Shown here piece after piece: positions 1-6,589 of a stretch of DNA of 9,748 nucleotides. The notes under the pieces are model-generated. The model saw only the letters and a program-made list of their open reading frames with translations. It did not search any database and was not told where the DNA came from. This stretch comes from an uncultured Oscillospiraceae bacterium (lineage in GTDB: Bacteria; Bacillota; Clostridia; Oscillospirales; Oscillospiraceae): the NCBI GenBank assembly GCA_900763675.1, contig CAAFLE010000100.1:1-9748 (forward strand), written 5' to 3'. Both the position numbers and the translations under genes were made by a program. Within the stretch, counting starts at the first letter, position 1; every line of letters starts with the position of its first letter.

Positions 1-33
1 AACGCTTTTGTCCGCGGACAAAAGCGTTTTTTT
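1..33 (+). terminator. Intrinsic terminator, perfect palindrome
   Basis: Bases 1-28 form a perfect self-complementary palindrome (half-site AACGCTTTTGTCCG), followed by a T run at 27-33. On the plus strand this is a textbook rho-independent terminator for a gene lying left of the window. On the minus strand the same hairpin lies about 20 bases past the pepF stop codon. The A-rich DNA at 29-36 would then precede the hairpin, so it may be bidirectional. The T run needed for minus-strand function would lie left of base 1 and cannot be seen. Confidence 0.85.
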
Positions 34-47
34 CTTCCAATGGTTTT

Positions 48-1862
48 TTAATCCAGCGTAATGCCGTCGATTTCCGCGGTGAGGGCGATGATCTCGTCAA
101 TGATGCCGGAAATATAGGCGATCGTGTGTTCAAGCGCGTCCGGCGTGGAGAGATCGACGCCCGCAATGGCGGCGAGACCGAGCGGGTCGCGGGTGCTGCC
201 CGCGGTGAGCATCGCCCGCCAGCGCTCCACGGCGGTGTCGCCCTCGGCGGCGATGTTGAGCGCCGCCTGCGTCGCAAGCGTGAGACCGGCGCTGTAGGTG
301 TAGGAATACAGCCCCATATAATAATGCGGCTGGCGCATCCACGTAAGCTCGCAGCCCTCGGTCAGCTCCACGGCATCGCCCCAGAACATCTCAAGGTTTT
401 TGCGGAAAATACCGGAAAGCGTCTCGGCGTTTACCGCGCCGCCCTGCTCGACGATGTTCATCGCCTCGCGCTGGTACCACGCTTCGCGCAGGTGCGTGAC
501 GAAGTTGTGGTAATATGTGTGACCGATGAGCGACGAGAGCACCCAGCGGCGGAAACGCTTGTCCGGATTTTTGCGCAGCAGATCCTGCGCAAGCAGCAGC
601 TCGTTCATCGTCGAGGGCGCCTCGATGAGATAGCCGGAGACGTTCGTATCGAAGAGCGACTGTGCGCCGTTGCACAGCCGGAAATGCCCGGCGTGACCCA
701 GCTCGTGGGCGATGGTGAACACATCCGACATCCGGTTGTTCCAGCTGAGAAGGATAAACGAATTGCAGCCGTAGGGGGAGGAGCAGAACCCACCGGTCTC
801 CTTGCCGGTGTTGCGGGCAAAGTCGATCCAGCGCTTATCATACGCTTCGTCCACCATGTCGGCATAGTCCGGTCCGAGAACGGCAAGAGCGCTGCGGACG
901 TATTCGCGGGATTCCTCGATGGTGACGCGGGGGTCGAACTCGGCGTCGAGCGCGAGCTTGAGATCGGCGAAGGTCACGCGGTCCAGACCGTGCTTTTTGC
1001 CGAGCAGACGGGCATATTTCCGCATGGCGGGCGCGAGCTTTTCGGTGATGAGGTCGATCTGCCGGTCGTACATCTCGCGGGTGACGTGGTCGGTGAAGAG
1101 GTCGGCTTCAAACATATCGGCAAAGCCGCGCTGCTTGGCGAGGATGCGCTGCTGCGTGAGATACGTGTTGTACGCCGCGGCGGTCGTATTCTCATACTGG
1201 CGGAGCTTATCCGAAAAGGCGCGGAACGCAGCGCGGCGCACGGCGGTGTCCGCCTCGTATTCATACTCGTCCTCAAAGAGCGAGTAGCCGAGCGGGTATT
1301 CCCTGCCGCTGACGGTGAAGGGATCAAACTTCATGTCGGCGAGCTTTGTCATGTGGTAAATGTCGTAGGGCGCGTTGAACACCGGACGCAGCGCTGCGAG
1401 GACCTTTTCGGTCTCCGCGCTCAGACGGTACGGCTTGCTGCGGAGAACTTCGGCAAGATAGTGCTTTGCCCGGTCGGTCTTGTCCATGGCGGCACGGATG
1501 CGCTCCTCGGGTGCGTCGGCGATCTCGCTTTCGATGAACGAGAGACGGCTTTCCGTTTCGGCGCAGAGTGCGGTCATCTTCGCGTCGCGTGCCTGCGCCT
1601 CGGTGTCGGTATAGTCCACCGAAACGGCGAGACTGGTGTAGCTCGTCGTCTGGTAGAGCAGAATTTCCAGCTCCTCATAGAGCGCAAGACATTCGGCGAT
1701 GCTCTCCGGCGTTGTGAGAGCGTTTTTGTACGTGTTCTCGATGGTGCCGGCGAGCGCTTTGATCTTTTCGACCGCCGCGGTGAAATCGGCTTCCGTAGCG
1801 AAAATGAGCGAAAGGTCCCACGTTTCGCTGACCGGCACGTCTTTTCTGGCGTTGAGCTTCAA
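48..1862 (-). CDS. pepF: Oligoendopeptidase F (M3 family zinc metallopeptidase)
   Basis: Cytoplasmic zinc endopeptidase that cleaves short peptides, thought to act in peptide turnover and nutrition. The 604-residue length is normal for PepF. The zinc site is visible: HELGH at residues 386-390 (His386, Glu387, His390) and, 24 residues after the second His, the IEAPSTMNE segment whose Glu414 is the expected third ligand. An N-terminal helical region of about 200 residues with the family's SETWDLS opening precedes the catalytic domain. There is no signal peptide or membrane segment. The start is TTG at 1862-1860, supported by AGGGAGGA about 7 bases upstream and no better ATG nearby. The gene is monocistronic, divergent from the ECF operon and has its own promoter. 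The family call is firm; the physiological substrates are unknown. Confidence 0.96.
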   Translation of the reverse strand: MKLNARKDVPVSETWDLSLIFATEADFTAAVEKIKALAGTIENTYKNALTTPESIAECLALYEELEILLYQTTSYTSLAVSVDYTDTEAQARDAKMTALCAETESRLSFIESEIADAPEERIRAAMDKTDRAKHYLAEVLRSKPYRLSAETEKVLAALRPVFNAPYDIYHMTKLADMKFDPFTVSGREYPLGYSLFEDEYEYEADTAVRRAAFRAFSDKLRQYENTTAAAYNTYLTQQRILAKQRGFADMFEADLFTDHVTREMYDRQIDLITEKLAPAMRKYARLLGKKHGLDRVTFADLKLALDAEFDPRVTIEESREYVRSALAVLGPDYADMVDEAYDKRWIDFARNTGKETGGFCSSPYGCNSFILLSWNNRMSDVFTIAHELGHAGHFRLCNGAQSLFDTNVSGYLIEAPSTMNELLLAQDLLRKNPDKRFRRWVLSSLIGHTYYHNFVTHLREAWYQREAMNIVEQGGAVNAETLSGIFRKNLEMFWGDAVELTEGCELTWMRQPHYYMGLYSYTYSAGLTLATQAALNIAAEGDTAVERWRAMLTAGSTRDPLGLAAIAGVDLSTPDALEHTIAYISGIIDEIIALTAEIDGITLD

Positions 1863-1901
1863 AGGACTGTCCTCCCTGTACTTTTTATTGTATACAAATC
1901 A

Positions 1902-1930
1902 ACTCTATGCTCTGCGGCGGGATTTGTCAA
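1902..1930 (-). promoter_or_regulatory. SigA-type promoter of pepF
   Basis: Read on the minus strand, a perfect TTGACA -35 box (bases 1930-1925) is followed by a 17-bp spacer and TAGAGT (bases 1907-1902, 4 of 6 matches to TATAAT). Transcription would start near 1895, giving a leader of about 33 bases that contains the ribosome binding site. A second AT-rich stretch, TATACAAT, lies just downstream and could act as an alternative -10. Confidence 0.65.
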
Positions 1931-1969
1931 CGGCGATTTCTCCGCTGCGCCTGTTCGATGAAAATCAAA

Positions 1970-2014
1970 CTGGTTATATTATTTTTTTGTAATCTGACAA
2001 TTGAATATAACCAG
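1970..2014. promoter_or_regulatory. 11-bp inverted repeat, candidate operator of the ECF operon
   Basis: CTGGTTATATT at 1970-1980 is repeated as its exact reverse complement AATATAACCAG at 2004-2014, with a 23-base AT-rich spacer. The arm centres are 34 bp apart, close to three helical turns. The right arm overlaps the -35 box of the proposed ECF-operon promoter, and the left arm lies between that promoter and the pepF promoter. This fits a repressor site bound by a dimer or by paired dimers. It does not match the BirA operator or other vitamin-regulator sites I know, and no regulator gene is next to it. A transcript hairpin is less likely, because the proposed transcription start lies downstream of both arms. 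Confidence 0.45.
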
Positions 2015-2029
2015 AGCTCTCTGTACAAT
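2001..2029 (+). promoter_or_regulatory. SigA-type promoter of the ECF S component-YwlG operon
   Basis: TTGAAT at 2001-2006 (4 of 6 to TTGACA), a 17-bp spacer, then TACAAT at 2024-2029 (5 of 6 to TATAAT). The predicted transcription start is near 2036, giving a short leader of about 26 bases. That is too short for a riboswitch, and I see no TPP, FMN or other vitamin aptamer core upstream. Confidence 0.6.
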
Positions 2030-2061
2030 CCAGTCAAACGGAAAGAACAGGGGGGGAACCC

Positions 2062-2565
2062 ATGGACGGAAAAACAAGAGAACTGGTAAAGGCGGCGCTT
2101 TTCGCCGCGCTCGCCTGCGTGGCGACGATGGTGATCAAAATCCCCTCGCCGCTGGGTGGGTATCTGAATCTCGGCGACTGCGTGGTGCTTGCCGCGGGCT
2201 GGCTGCTCGCGCCCGGATACGGCTTTCTCGCCGCGGGAATCGGCTCGGCGCTGGCGGACGTTTTCTCGGGCTATATCGTCTATGCGCCCGCAACGTTCCT
2301 GATCAAGGGACTTATGGCGCTCATCGCCTTTTTCGGCGGCAGAGCGCTGCGCGGCAAGCTCGGCGAGCTGGGCGCAGAAATTCTCAGCGGCGCTGCCGCG
2401 GAGCTGTGGATGGTCGCCGGATACTATGTATTTGAAGGCTTTGTATACGGCTTCGCGCCGTCGGCGGTGAATATTCCGGCAAACGGCGTGCAGGGCGCGG
2501 CGGGGCTGATCCTCGGCGTGCTGCTGGTGAAGGCGCTGGAAAAGAGCCGGATCGCGAAAGCATAA
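2062..2565 (+). CDS. ECF transporter S component (vitamin-type substrate-binding membrane protein)
   Basis: Substrate-capture subunit of an energy-coupling factor transporter; it would work with a shared EcfA-EcfA'-EcfT module encoded elsewhere. The 167 residues are mostly hydrophobic, consistent with five or six membrane helices, the usual S-component size. Helix 1 (about 8-28) contains the small-residue AxxxA pattern (AALFAALACVA) used by S components to contact EcfT. It is followed by a GGYLNLGD loop at 32-39 and a conserved-looking PATFLIKG segment near 75-85, as in the riboflavin/ECF-ribofla_trS-like group. The substrate cannot be read from sequence and no riboswitch helps. The ATG at 2062 sits 5 bases after an unusual Shine-Dalgarno made of seven G residues (2050-2056). 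It is followed after 12 bases by the YwlG-family gene, so the two are probably co-transcribed. Confidence 0.85.
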   Translation: MDGKTRELVKAALFAALACVATMVIKIPSPLGGYLNLGDCVVLAAGWLLAPGYGFLAAGIGSALADVFSGYIVYAPATFLIKGLMALIAFFGGRALRGKLGELGAEILSGAAAELWMVAGYYVFEGFVYGFAPSAVNIPANGVQGAAGLILGVLLVKALEKSRIAKA

Positions 2566-2577
2566 AGGAGAATTTCT

Positions 2578-3117
2578 ATGACCATTTATGAAGAAACCTA
2601 TGCATCGGCTGCCGAGCTGTATGAAAAGGCGGGGCTGAAGCGGGGGAGCATTCTTGTGATCGGCTGCTCCACCAGCGAGGTCACCGGCGCGAAGATCGGC
2701 ACCAATTCAAGCATGGAGACCGCGGGAGAGATCTGCCGGGCGCTTTTCGACTTTGCGCGGGAGCGCGGCGTATATCTGGCGGTGCAGTGCTGCGAGCATC
2801 TCAACCGCGCCGTGATCACCGAGCGCTCGGCGGTGCCGGGCGCGGAGATCGTGAACGTTGTACCGCAGCCAAAGGCGGGTGGATCGCTTGCCACGTGCGC
2901 CTACGCTGCGTTTGAAGACCCTGTCGCCGTGGAGGAGATCCGGGCGGACGCCGGGCTGGACATCGGTCTGACGCTCATCGGGATGCACCTGAAAAAGGTC
3001 GCCGTACCGGTGCGGCTCGAAAACCGCACGATCGGCGCGGCGCCGGTCGTCGCGGCACGCACGCGCCCCAAATTCATCGGCGGCGTCCGGGCGGCTTACG
3101 ACGAGACGATGCTGTAA
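2578..3117 (+). CDS. ywlG: YwlG / UPF0340 (TIGR01440) family protein
   Basis: A 179-residue soluble protein of the YwlG/UPF0340 (formerly DUF436) family, which is widespread in Gram-positive bacteria. I know of no established biochemical role. Family marks include the IGCSTSEVTGAKIG segment near residues 28-41, followed by NSS, and the QCCEHLNRA segment near 69-77. The latter combines vicinal cysteines with a histidine and could form a metal or active site (inference). A third motif is VPQPKAGGS near 95-103. The length is normal for the family. The ATG start has AAGGAG about 9 bases upstream. It lies 12 bases after the ECF S component gene, suggesting a role connected with the imported compound, though this is context only. 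There is no signal peptide. Confidence 0.9.
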   Translation: MTIYEETYASAAELYEKAGLKRGSILVIGCSTSEVTGAKIGTNSSMETAGEICRALFDFARERGVYLAVQCCEHLNRAVITERSAVPGAEIVNVVPQPKAGGSLATCAYAAFEDPVAVEEIRADAGLDIGLTLIGMHLKKVAVPVRLENRTIGAAPVVAARTRPKFIGGVRAAYDETML

Positions 3118-3139
3118 GATATAAGAATCAATAAGAAAA

Positions 3140-3170
3140 CCGGGAGAAGAACGCAACGTTCTTCTCCCGG
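3140..3170. terminator. Convergent hairpin terminator between ywlG and the DUF4342 gene
   Basis: CCGGGAGAAGAACG (3140-3153) pairs perfectly with 3157-3170 across a CAA loop, a 14-bp stem. On the minus strand the stem is followed by a U-rich tract (TTTTCTTATT), so it is a good terminator for the DUF4342 gene. On the plus strand the following bases are CTGCTTATG, a poor T tract, so termination of the ECF-YwlG transcript there may be weaker. Confidence 0.8.
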
Positions 3171-3185
3171 CTGCTTATGCGGGGC

Positions 3186-3617
3186 TTATTCCTCGGGATG
3201 CTCCTCGGAGCGGACCTCCGGCTCGGCGGGCTGCTCCTCCTCGGCGGGCATATCCCAGCTTGCCTCGGTCGTTTCATCGACGACCTTTTCAAAATGCACG
3301 GCGTCCTTCACGGAAGAGACGGCGTTTTTCGCCGCGCACTGGACGCGCTTGGCGTCCTCCTCGTCCATAACGTTGACGACGCCGCCGTCCTCGCGGACGA
3401 CCTCTACGCAGCAGCCGAAGCCGACCGTGGCGAGAACGCTTGCCAGCAGCACCCACTTGGCGGAGGCGATTGCCACAACGCCGCCGACGATGCCGACGTT
3501 CACGGGGATATTCACAATCACGCGCTCGCCCTTGCGCACGACGATGCGCGACACATTGCCCTTGCGGACAAGCTCCTTGACCTTTTCCACGATGGTCTGC
3601 ACTTTGTTTTCGTTCAT
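3186..3617 (-). CDS. DUF4342 domain protein with long acidic C-terminal tail
   Basis: Small protein of 143 residues. Residues 1-78 match the DUF4342 pattern: an N-terminal amphipathic helix (TIVEKVKELVRKGNVSRI), a basic strand (VRKGERV), an IPVNVGIVGG turn, a hydrophobic stretch at about 41-69 that could be one membrane helix, and a closing VEVVRED. The function of DUF4342 is unknown. Residues about 95-143 form an extra tail ending in a Glu/Pro-rich, probably disordered segment, longer than the compact DUF4342 proteins I recall. The chosen ATG at 3617-3615 has AAAGGAGT about 8 bases upstream. The frame stays open 22 codons further, but that extension would cover the ribosome binding site and the -10 box. 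Monocistronic, divergent from the acylation operon. Confidence 0.8.
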   Translation of the reverse strand: MNENKVQTIVEKVKELVRKGNVSRIVVRKGERVIVNIPVNVGIVGGVVAIASAKWVLLASVLATVGFGCCVEVVREDGGVVNVMDEEDAKRVQCAAKNAVSSVKDAVHFEKVVDETTEASWDMPAEEEQPAEPEVRSEEHPEE

Positions 3618-3665
3618 TGTATGTACTCCTTTCCAAACTGTACCGGGTGAACTCCTATGGTTTGC

Positions 3666-3671
3666 ATTATA
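3666..3671 (-). promoter_or_regulatory. Extended -10 promoter of the DUF4342 gene
   Basis: On the minus strand the sequence TGCTATAAT occurs here: a perfect TATAAT -10 preceded by a TGn extended element. No good -35 is found at 16-18 bp, which is typical for extended -10 promoters. The predicted start near 3659 gives a leader of about 42 bases before the ATG at 3617. Confidence 0.55.
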
Positions 3672-3752
3672 GCACTGGCGCAAAGAAAACTGTGGAAAAT
3701 CTGTAAATTCGTCAAACCTCGCGCCGCCGGGGGGATAGACGCAGCTTCCATC

Positions 3753-3781
3753 TTGCGCCGGACGGAAAAATCCGCTATAAT
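3753..3781 (+). promoter_or_regulatory. SigA-type promoter of the MBOAT-DHHW-lipoprotein operon
   Basis: TTGCGC (3753-3758, 3 of 6 to TTGACA), a 17-bp spacer, and a perfect TATAAT (3776-3781). The predicted transcript starts near 3788, about 25 bases before the TTG start at 3813. The spacer contains a small inverted repeat, CGGA-AAAA-TCCG, which could be a regulator contact but is too short to press. The promoter position rules out the upstream in-frame ATG at 3657 as the translation start. Confidence 0.7.
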
Positions 3782-3812
3782 ATCTCTACTTATTGAGAAG
3801 GGAGGAGCGGCG

Positions 3813-5207
3813 TTGGCATTTAATACGGCGGGATTTCTGTTTCTCTTTTTCCCCGCGGCGTTCCTGCTGTACCGGCTGCTGCCCGGACGGCGGACAAAAA
3901 ACCTTTTCCTTGCGCTGGCAAGCGCGGTGTTTTACGGCTTCGGCGGTCTGGCGCAGCTTCCCGTGCTGCTTGCGGCGTTCCTCTGGGACTATCTTTTCGG
4001 GCGGCTCATCGCCCGGAATACGCGCCGGAAGCTCTGGTGCGGCGTCGCCGCCGCCGGAAATCTCGCGCTGCTCGGCTTTTATAAGTACCTCGCGTTCGTG
4101 CTGGAAACGCTGGGGCTTCCCGCGCTTTCCCAGCCGTTCGCGCTGCCGCTCGGCATATCGTTTTTCACGTTCCACGGCATTTCGTACCTTGTGGACGTAT
4201 ACCGCGAGCCGCTTCGCGTCTGCCGGAGAGCGGATACGCTCTTTCTCTATCTGGCGTTTTTCCCGCGCCTGATCGCGGGACCCATCGTCCGCTGGCAGGA
4301 CGCCGAGGCGCAGCTGAACGACCATCCGACCTCCCCGGAAGCCACGGCGGCGGGGCTGCGCCGGTTCGTGCGCGGACTTTTGAAAAAGCTGCTGCTCGCC
4401 GAAAGCGCCGCCGCGGTCGCCAACGCCGTTTACGCGCTTGCGCCGGAATCGCTCGGCATGGGGCTTGCGTGGCTCGGCGCGGTGAGCTACTGTCTGCAAA
4501 TCTTCTTTGACTTCTCCGGCTACAGCGACATGGCGATCGGCATCGGAGCGCTCTTCGGCTTCACGTTCCCGGAAAACTTCAACTATCCCTATATTTCCGG
4601 CAGCGTGAGCGAGTTCTGGCGGCGCTGGCACATGACGCTCAACCGTTGGTTTGTTGATTATCTCTATATCCCGCTCGGCGGCAGCCGCTGCGGCAAATGG
4701 AAAACGGTCCGCAACAAGCTCATCGTATTCTTCTGCACCGGTCTCTGGCACGGCGCGGGCTGGACGTACATTCTCTGGGGTCTCTGGCACGGCGTTCTCG
4801 TCTCCGCCGAGGGGCTTTGCAAAGCGCCGCTCGAAAAGCTGCGGCGCTCCCGCGGCGGGCGTGCCGCAATGCACATCTACACGCTGCTTGCGGTTATCCT
4901 CGGCTTTGCGATGTTCCGTGCGCCGAGCGTGCAGCAGGGCTTTCTTCTCATCGGGCGAATGTTCTCCTTTACCGGCGCGGGCGCGGCGGGCGTGCTTGCC
5001 GCAGAGAGCATTCTGACCGGCTCGCGCATCGCCGCGCTGGCGGCGGGGATCGTCCTTTCGCTGCCCGTCGTCCCGGCGCTGACGCGCCGTCTCACCGGCA
5101 AGGGCTGGGAGATTGTGTGGGACATTCTCGCGCTTTTCGGACTGCTGCTCGCCATTCTCGCCCTTTCGGGCGGCGGCTTCACGCCGTTTATCTACCAGCA
5201 GTTTTAA
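3813..5207 (+). CDS. MBOAT family membrane O-acyltransferase (AlgI/PatA-like)
   Basis: Polytopic membrane acyltransferase of 464 residues, expected to pass an acyl group (usually acetyl) across the membrane for O-acylation of an exported polysaccharide. Family marks: FPRLIAGPIVRW at about 150-161, FFDFSGYSDMAIGIG at 231-245, ENFNYPYIS at 254-262, FWRRWHMTLNRWF at 268-280, YIPLGGSR at 285-292, and GLWHGAGW at 310-317. His313 is the expected catalytic histidine, with a second GLWHG (His326) just after it. About ten hydrophobic segments fill the rest. The start is TTG at 3813, with GGAGG 7 bases upstream and a promoter just before it. It is followed after 15 bases by the DHHW gene, the usual partner of this enzyme. 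The family is firm; the glycan acceptor is unknown. DltB is less likely, since no dlt genes are present. Confidence 0.93.
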   Translation: MAFNTAGFLFLFFPAAFLLYRLLPGRRTKNLFLALASAVFYGFGGLAQLPVLLAAFLWDYLFGRLIARNTRRKLWCGVAAAGNLALLGFYKYLAFVLETLGLPALSQPFALPLGISFFTFHGISYLVDVYREPLRVCRRADTLFLYLAFFPRLIAGPIVRWQDAEAQLNDHPTSPEATAAGLRRFVRGLLKKLLLAESAAAVANAVYALAPESLGMGLAWLGAVSYCLQIFFDFSGYSDMAIGIGALFGFTFPENFNYPYISGSVSEFWRRWHMTLNRWFVDYLYIPLGGSRCGKWKTVRNKLIVFFCTGLWHGAGWTYILWGLWHGVLVSAEGLCKAPLEKLRRSRGGRAAMHIYTLLAVILGFAMFRAPSVQQGFLLIGRMFSFTGAGAAGVLAAESILTGSRIAALAAGIVLSLPVVPALTRRLTGKGWEIVWDILALFGLLLAILALSGGGFTPFIYQQF

Positions 5208-5222
5208 GGGAGGGCGGACGAT

Positions 5223-6563
5223 ATGAAAAAAACTCTCTCTCTTATCTTTACGGCGGCGTTCCTCGCCGTGTGCCTTGTCCCCGGTCTGGGGCTTCTCTTT
5301 ACCGGCGGCTCAGATGCTGCGGCGAACGAAATATTGCCCGCCGCGCCGGTGCTTTCCGCCGACGGGACGTTCAACGCCGACGTGCTTTCGGACACGGCGG
5401 CATACGTGGACGGGCGGTTTTCTCTCCGGCTGGAGTGCATCACCGCATGGGCAAAACTCAACGCCGCGCTCTTCCATTCCTCCACGGCGGAAAATGTGCT
5501 GATCGGCAGCGACGGCTGGCTTTTCTATGCGCCGACGCTCGATGACTATACCGGCGACGCGCCCATGACGGCGCGGGAAATCTACTGCGCGGCACGCACG
5601 CTCTATCTTTTGCAGGAGTACGCCGAAAGCCGCGGCGGAGACTTTCTCTTCACCGCCGCGCCGAACAAGAATACGCTCTACGGCGAGTATATGCCGGCGC
5701 GGACGCGCCTCGGCGGCGTGTCGAATATGGACGCGCTCTATGCGCGGCTCGACGAGATGGACGTTTCGTATCTCGATCTGCGCGATATATTCTCACAGGA
5801 AGCCGAGCCGCTCTATTTCAAAACGGACAGCCATTGGAACGCGAAGGGCGCGGCGCTTGCCGCCGACGCACTGCTTGCCGCGCTTGGGCGGCAGAGCGAT
5901 TTTTATGCCGCCGCCGTTCCCGCCGGGAACGCCCACCGCGGCGATCTTTACGAAATGCTCTACCCCGCGGGGAAAATGCTCGAAGAGGATTTTGCCTACG
6001 CGCCCGGCTTTTCGTTCACCGCGAACGCCGATAACCCCAACCGCGTGACGATCACGACGGAAAACGCCGCGGGGAATGGGGCGCTCCTCTGCTACCGCGA
6101 CTCGTTCGGGCGCAATCTTTACCCGTATCTTGCCGAGAGCTTTGCCGCGGCGGAGTTTTCCCGCCGGAACGAGTATACGGGCGAAACGCTCCCCGAGGGC
6201 GGCACGCTCGTGATCGAGCTGGTCGAGCGCAATCTTCGGTATCTTGTGGAGTACGATTCGCTCGCCCCCGCGCCGGTGCGGGAGCTTTCGTTTGCCGAAC
6301 CCGCCGCCGAGGGCGCGGGACGCGCTCTTCTGACGGAGTCGGCAGGTACGGAGGGCTATACGGTCTTTTCCGGTACGTGGGACGGCGTAACGCCGGACGA
6401 CGATTCCGCCGTGTACGTCCTCTCGGGCGGAACGCTTTATGAAGCCGTGCCGCGCCCGGACGGATTTATCCTCTCGCTGCCGGACGGCAGCGCCCTTGAC
6501 GCTGTGTATGCAGCGGCGGACGGAAGTTTTTTCCGCCTGTCCGCCGTCTATGCCATAGATTGA
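5223..6563 (+). CDS. DHHW family protein, AlgJ/AlgX-like SGNH acyltransferase partner of MBOAT
   Basis: Exported or membrane-anchored protein of 446 residues, expected to accept acyl groups from the MBOAT protein and transfer them to a polysaccharide outside the membrane. An N-terminal hydrophobic segment (about 5-27) acts as signal peptide or anchor. GSDGWLFY at 95-102, TDSHWN at 201-206 and YRDSFG at 291-296 are the AlgJ/AlgX-type marks. They give a candidate triad of Asp202, His204 and Ser294, with spacing much like that I recall for AlgX. VERNLRYL at 334-341 closes the SGNH-like domain. About 95 further residues (350-446) look beta-rich and are not part of that core; they may bind glycan (inference). 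The ATG start has AAGGGAGG about 9 bases upstream. It is the second gene of the operon, 15 bases after the MBOAT stop. Confidence 0.88.
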   Translation: MKKTLSLIFTAAFLAVCLVPGLGLLFTGGSDAAANEILPAAPVLSADGTFNADVLSDTAAYVDGRFSLRLECITAWAKLNAALFHSSTAENVLIGSDGWLFYAPTLDDYTGDAPMTAREIYCAARTLYLLQEYAESRGGDFLFTAAPNKNTLYGEYMPARTRLGGVSNMDALYARLDEMDVSYLDLRDIFSQEAEPLYFKTDSHWNAKGAALAADALLAALGRQSDFYAAAVPAGNAHRGDLYEMLYPAGKMLEEDFAYAPGFSFTANADNPNRVTITTENAAGNGALLCYRDSFGRNLYPYLAESFAAAEFSRRNEYTGETLPEGGTLVIELVERNLRYLVEYDSLAPAPVRELSFAEPAAEGAGRALLTESAGTEGYTVFSGTWDGVTPDDDSAVYVLSGGTLYEAVPRPDGFILSLPDGSALDAVYAAADGSFFRLSAVYAID

Positions 6564-6589
6564 TTTTTAAAAAAGGAGACACATTTGCC

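Noticed and set aside
126..1961. 611-codon open frame on the plus strand opposite pepF
   Set aside because: It is an antisense shadow in GC-rich DNA: Arg/Gly/Val-rich with no recognisable domain, and it covers the pepF promoter. The opposite strand encodes a complete PepF with its zinc site.
1863..2061. Vitamin riboswitch before the ECF S component
   Set aside because: No TPP, FMN or cobalamin core is visible, and the predicted leader is only about 26 bases.
3618..3683. 22-residue N-terminal extension of the DUF4342 protein
   Set aside because: It spans the ribosome binding site and the -10 box of that gene; the ATG at 3617 is far better supported.
3657..3812. N-terminal extension of the MBOAT protein from an ATG at 3657
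   Set aside because: It would lie upstream of the TATAAT promoter at 3776-3781 and lacks a ribosome binding site; the TTG at 3813 has a well-spaced GGAGG and begins the first membrane helix.
3786..4874. 362-codon minus-strand frame opposite the MBOAT gene
   Set aside because: Charged low-complexity shadow translation with no ribosome binding site evidence; the MBOAT frame has all family motifs.
6560..6589. Upstream ATG for the lipoprotein that overlaps the DHHW stop codon
   Set aside because: It would add ten residues before a complete lipoprotein signal peptide, and the AAAAGGAG site serves the ATG at 6590.
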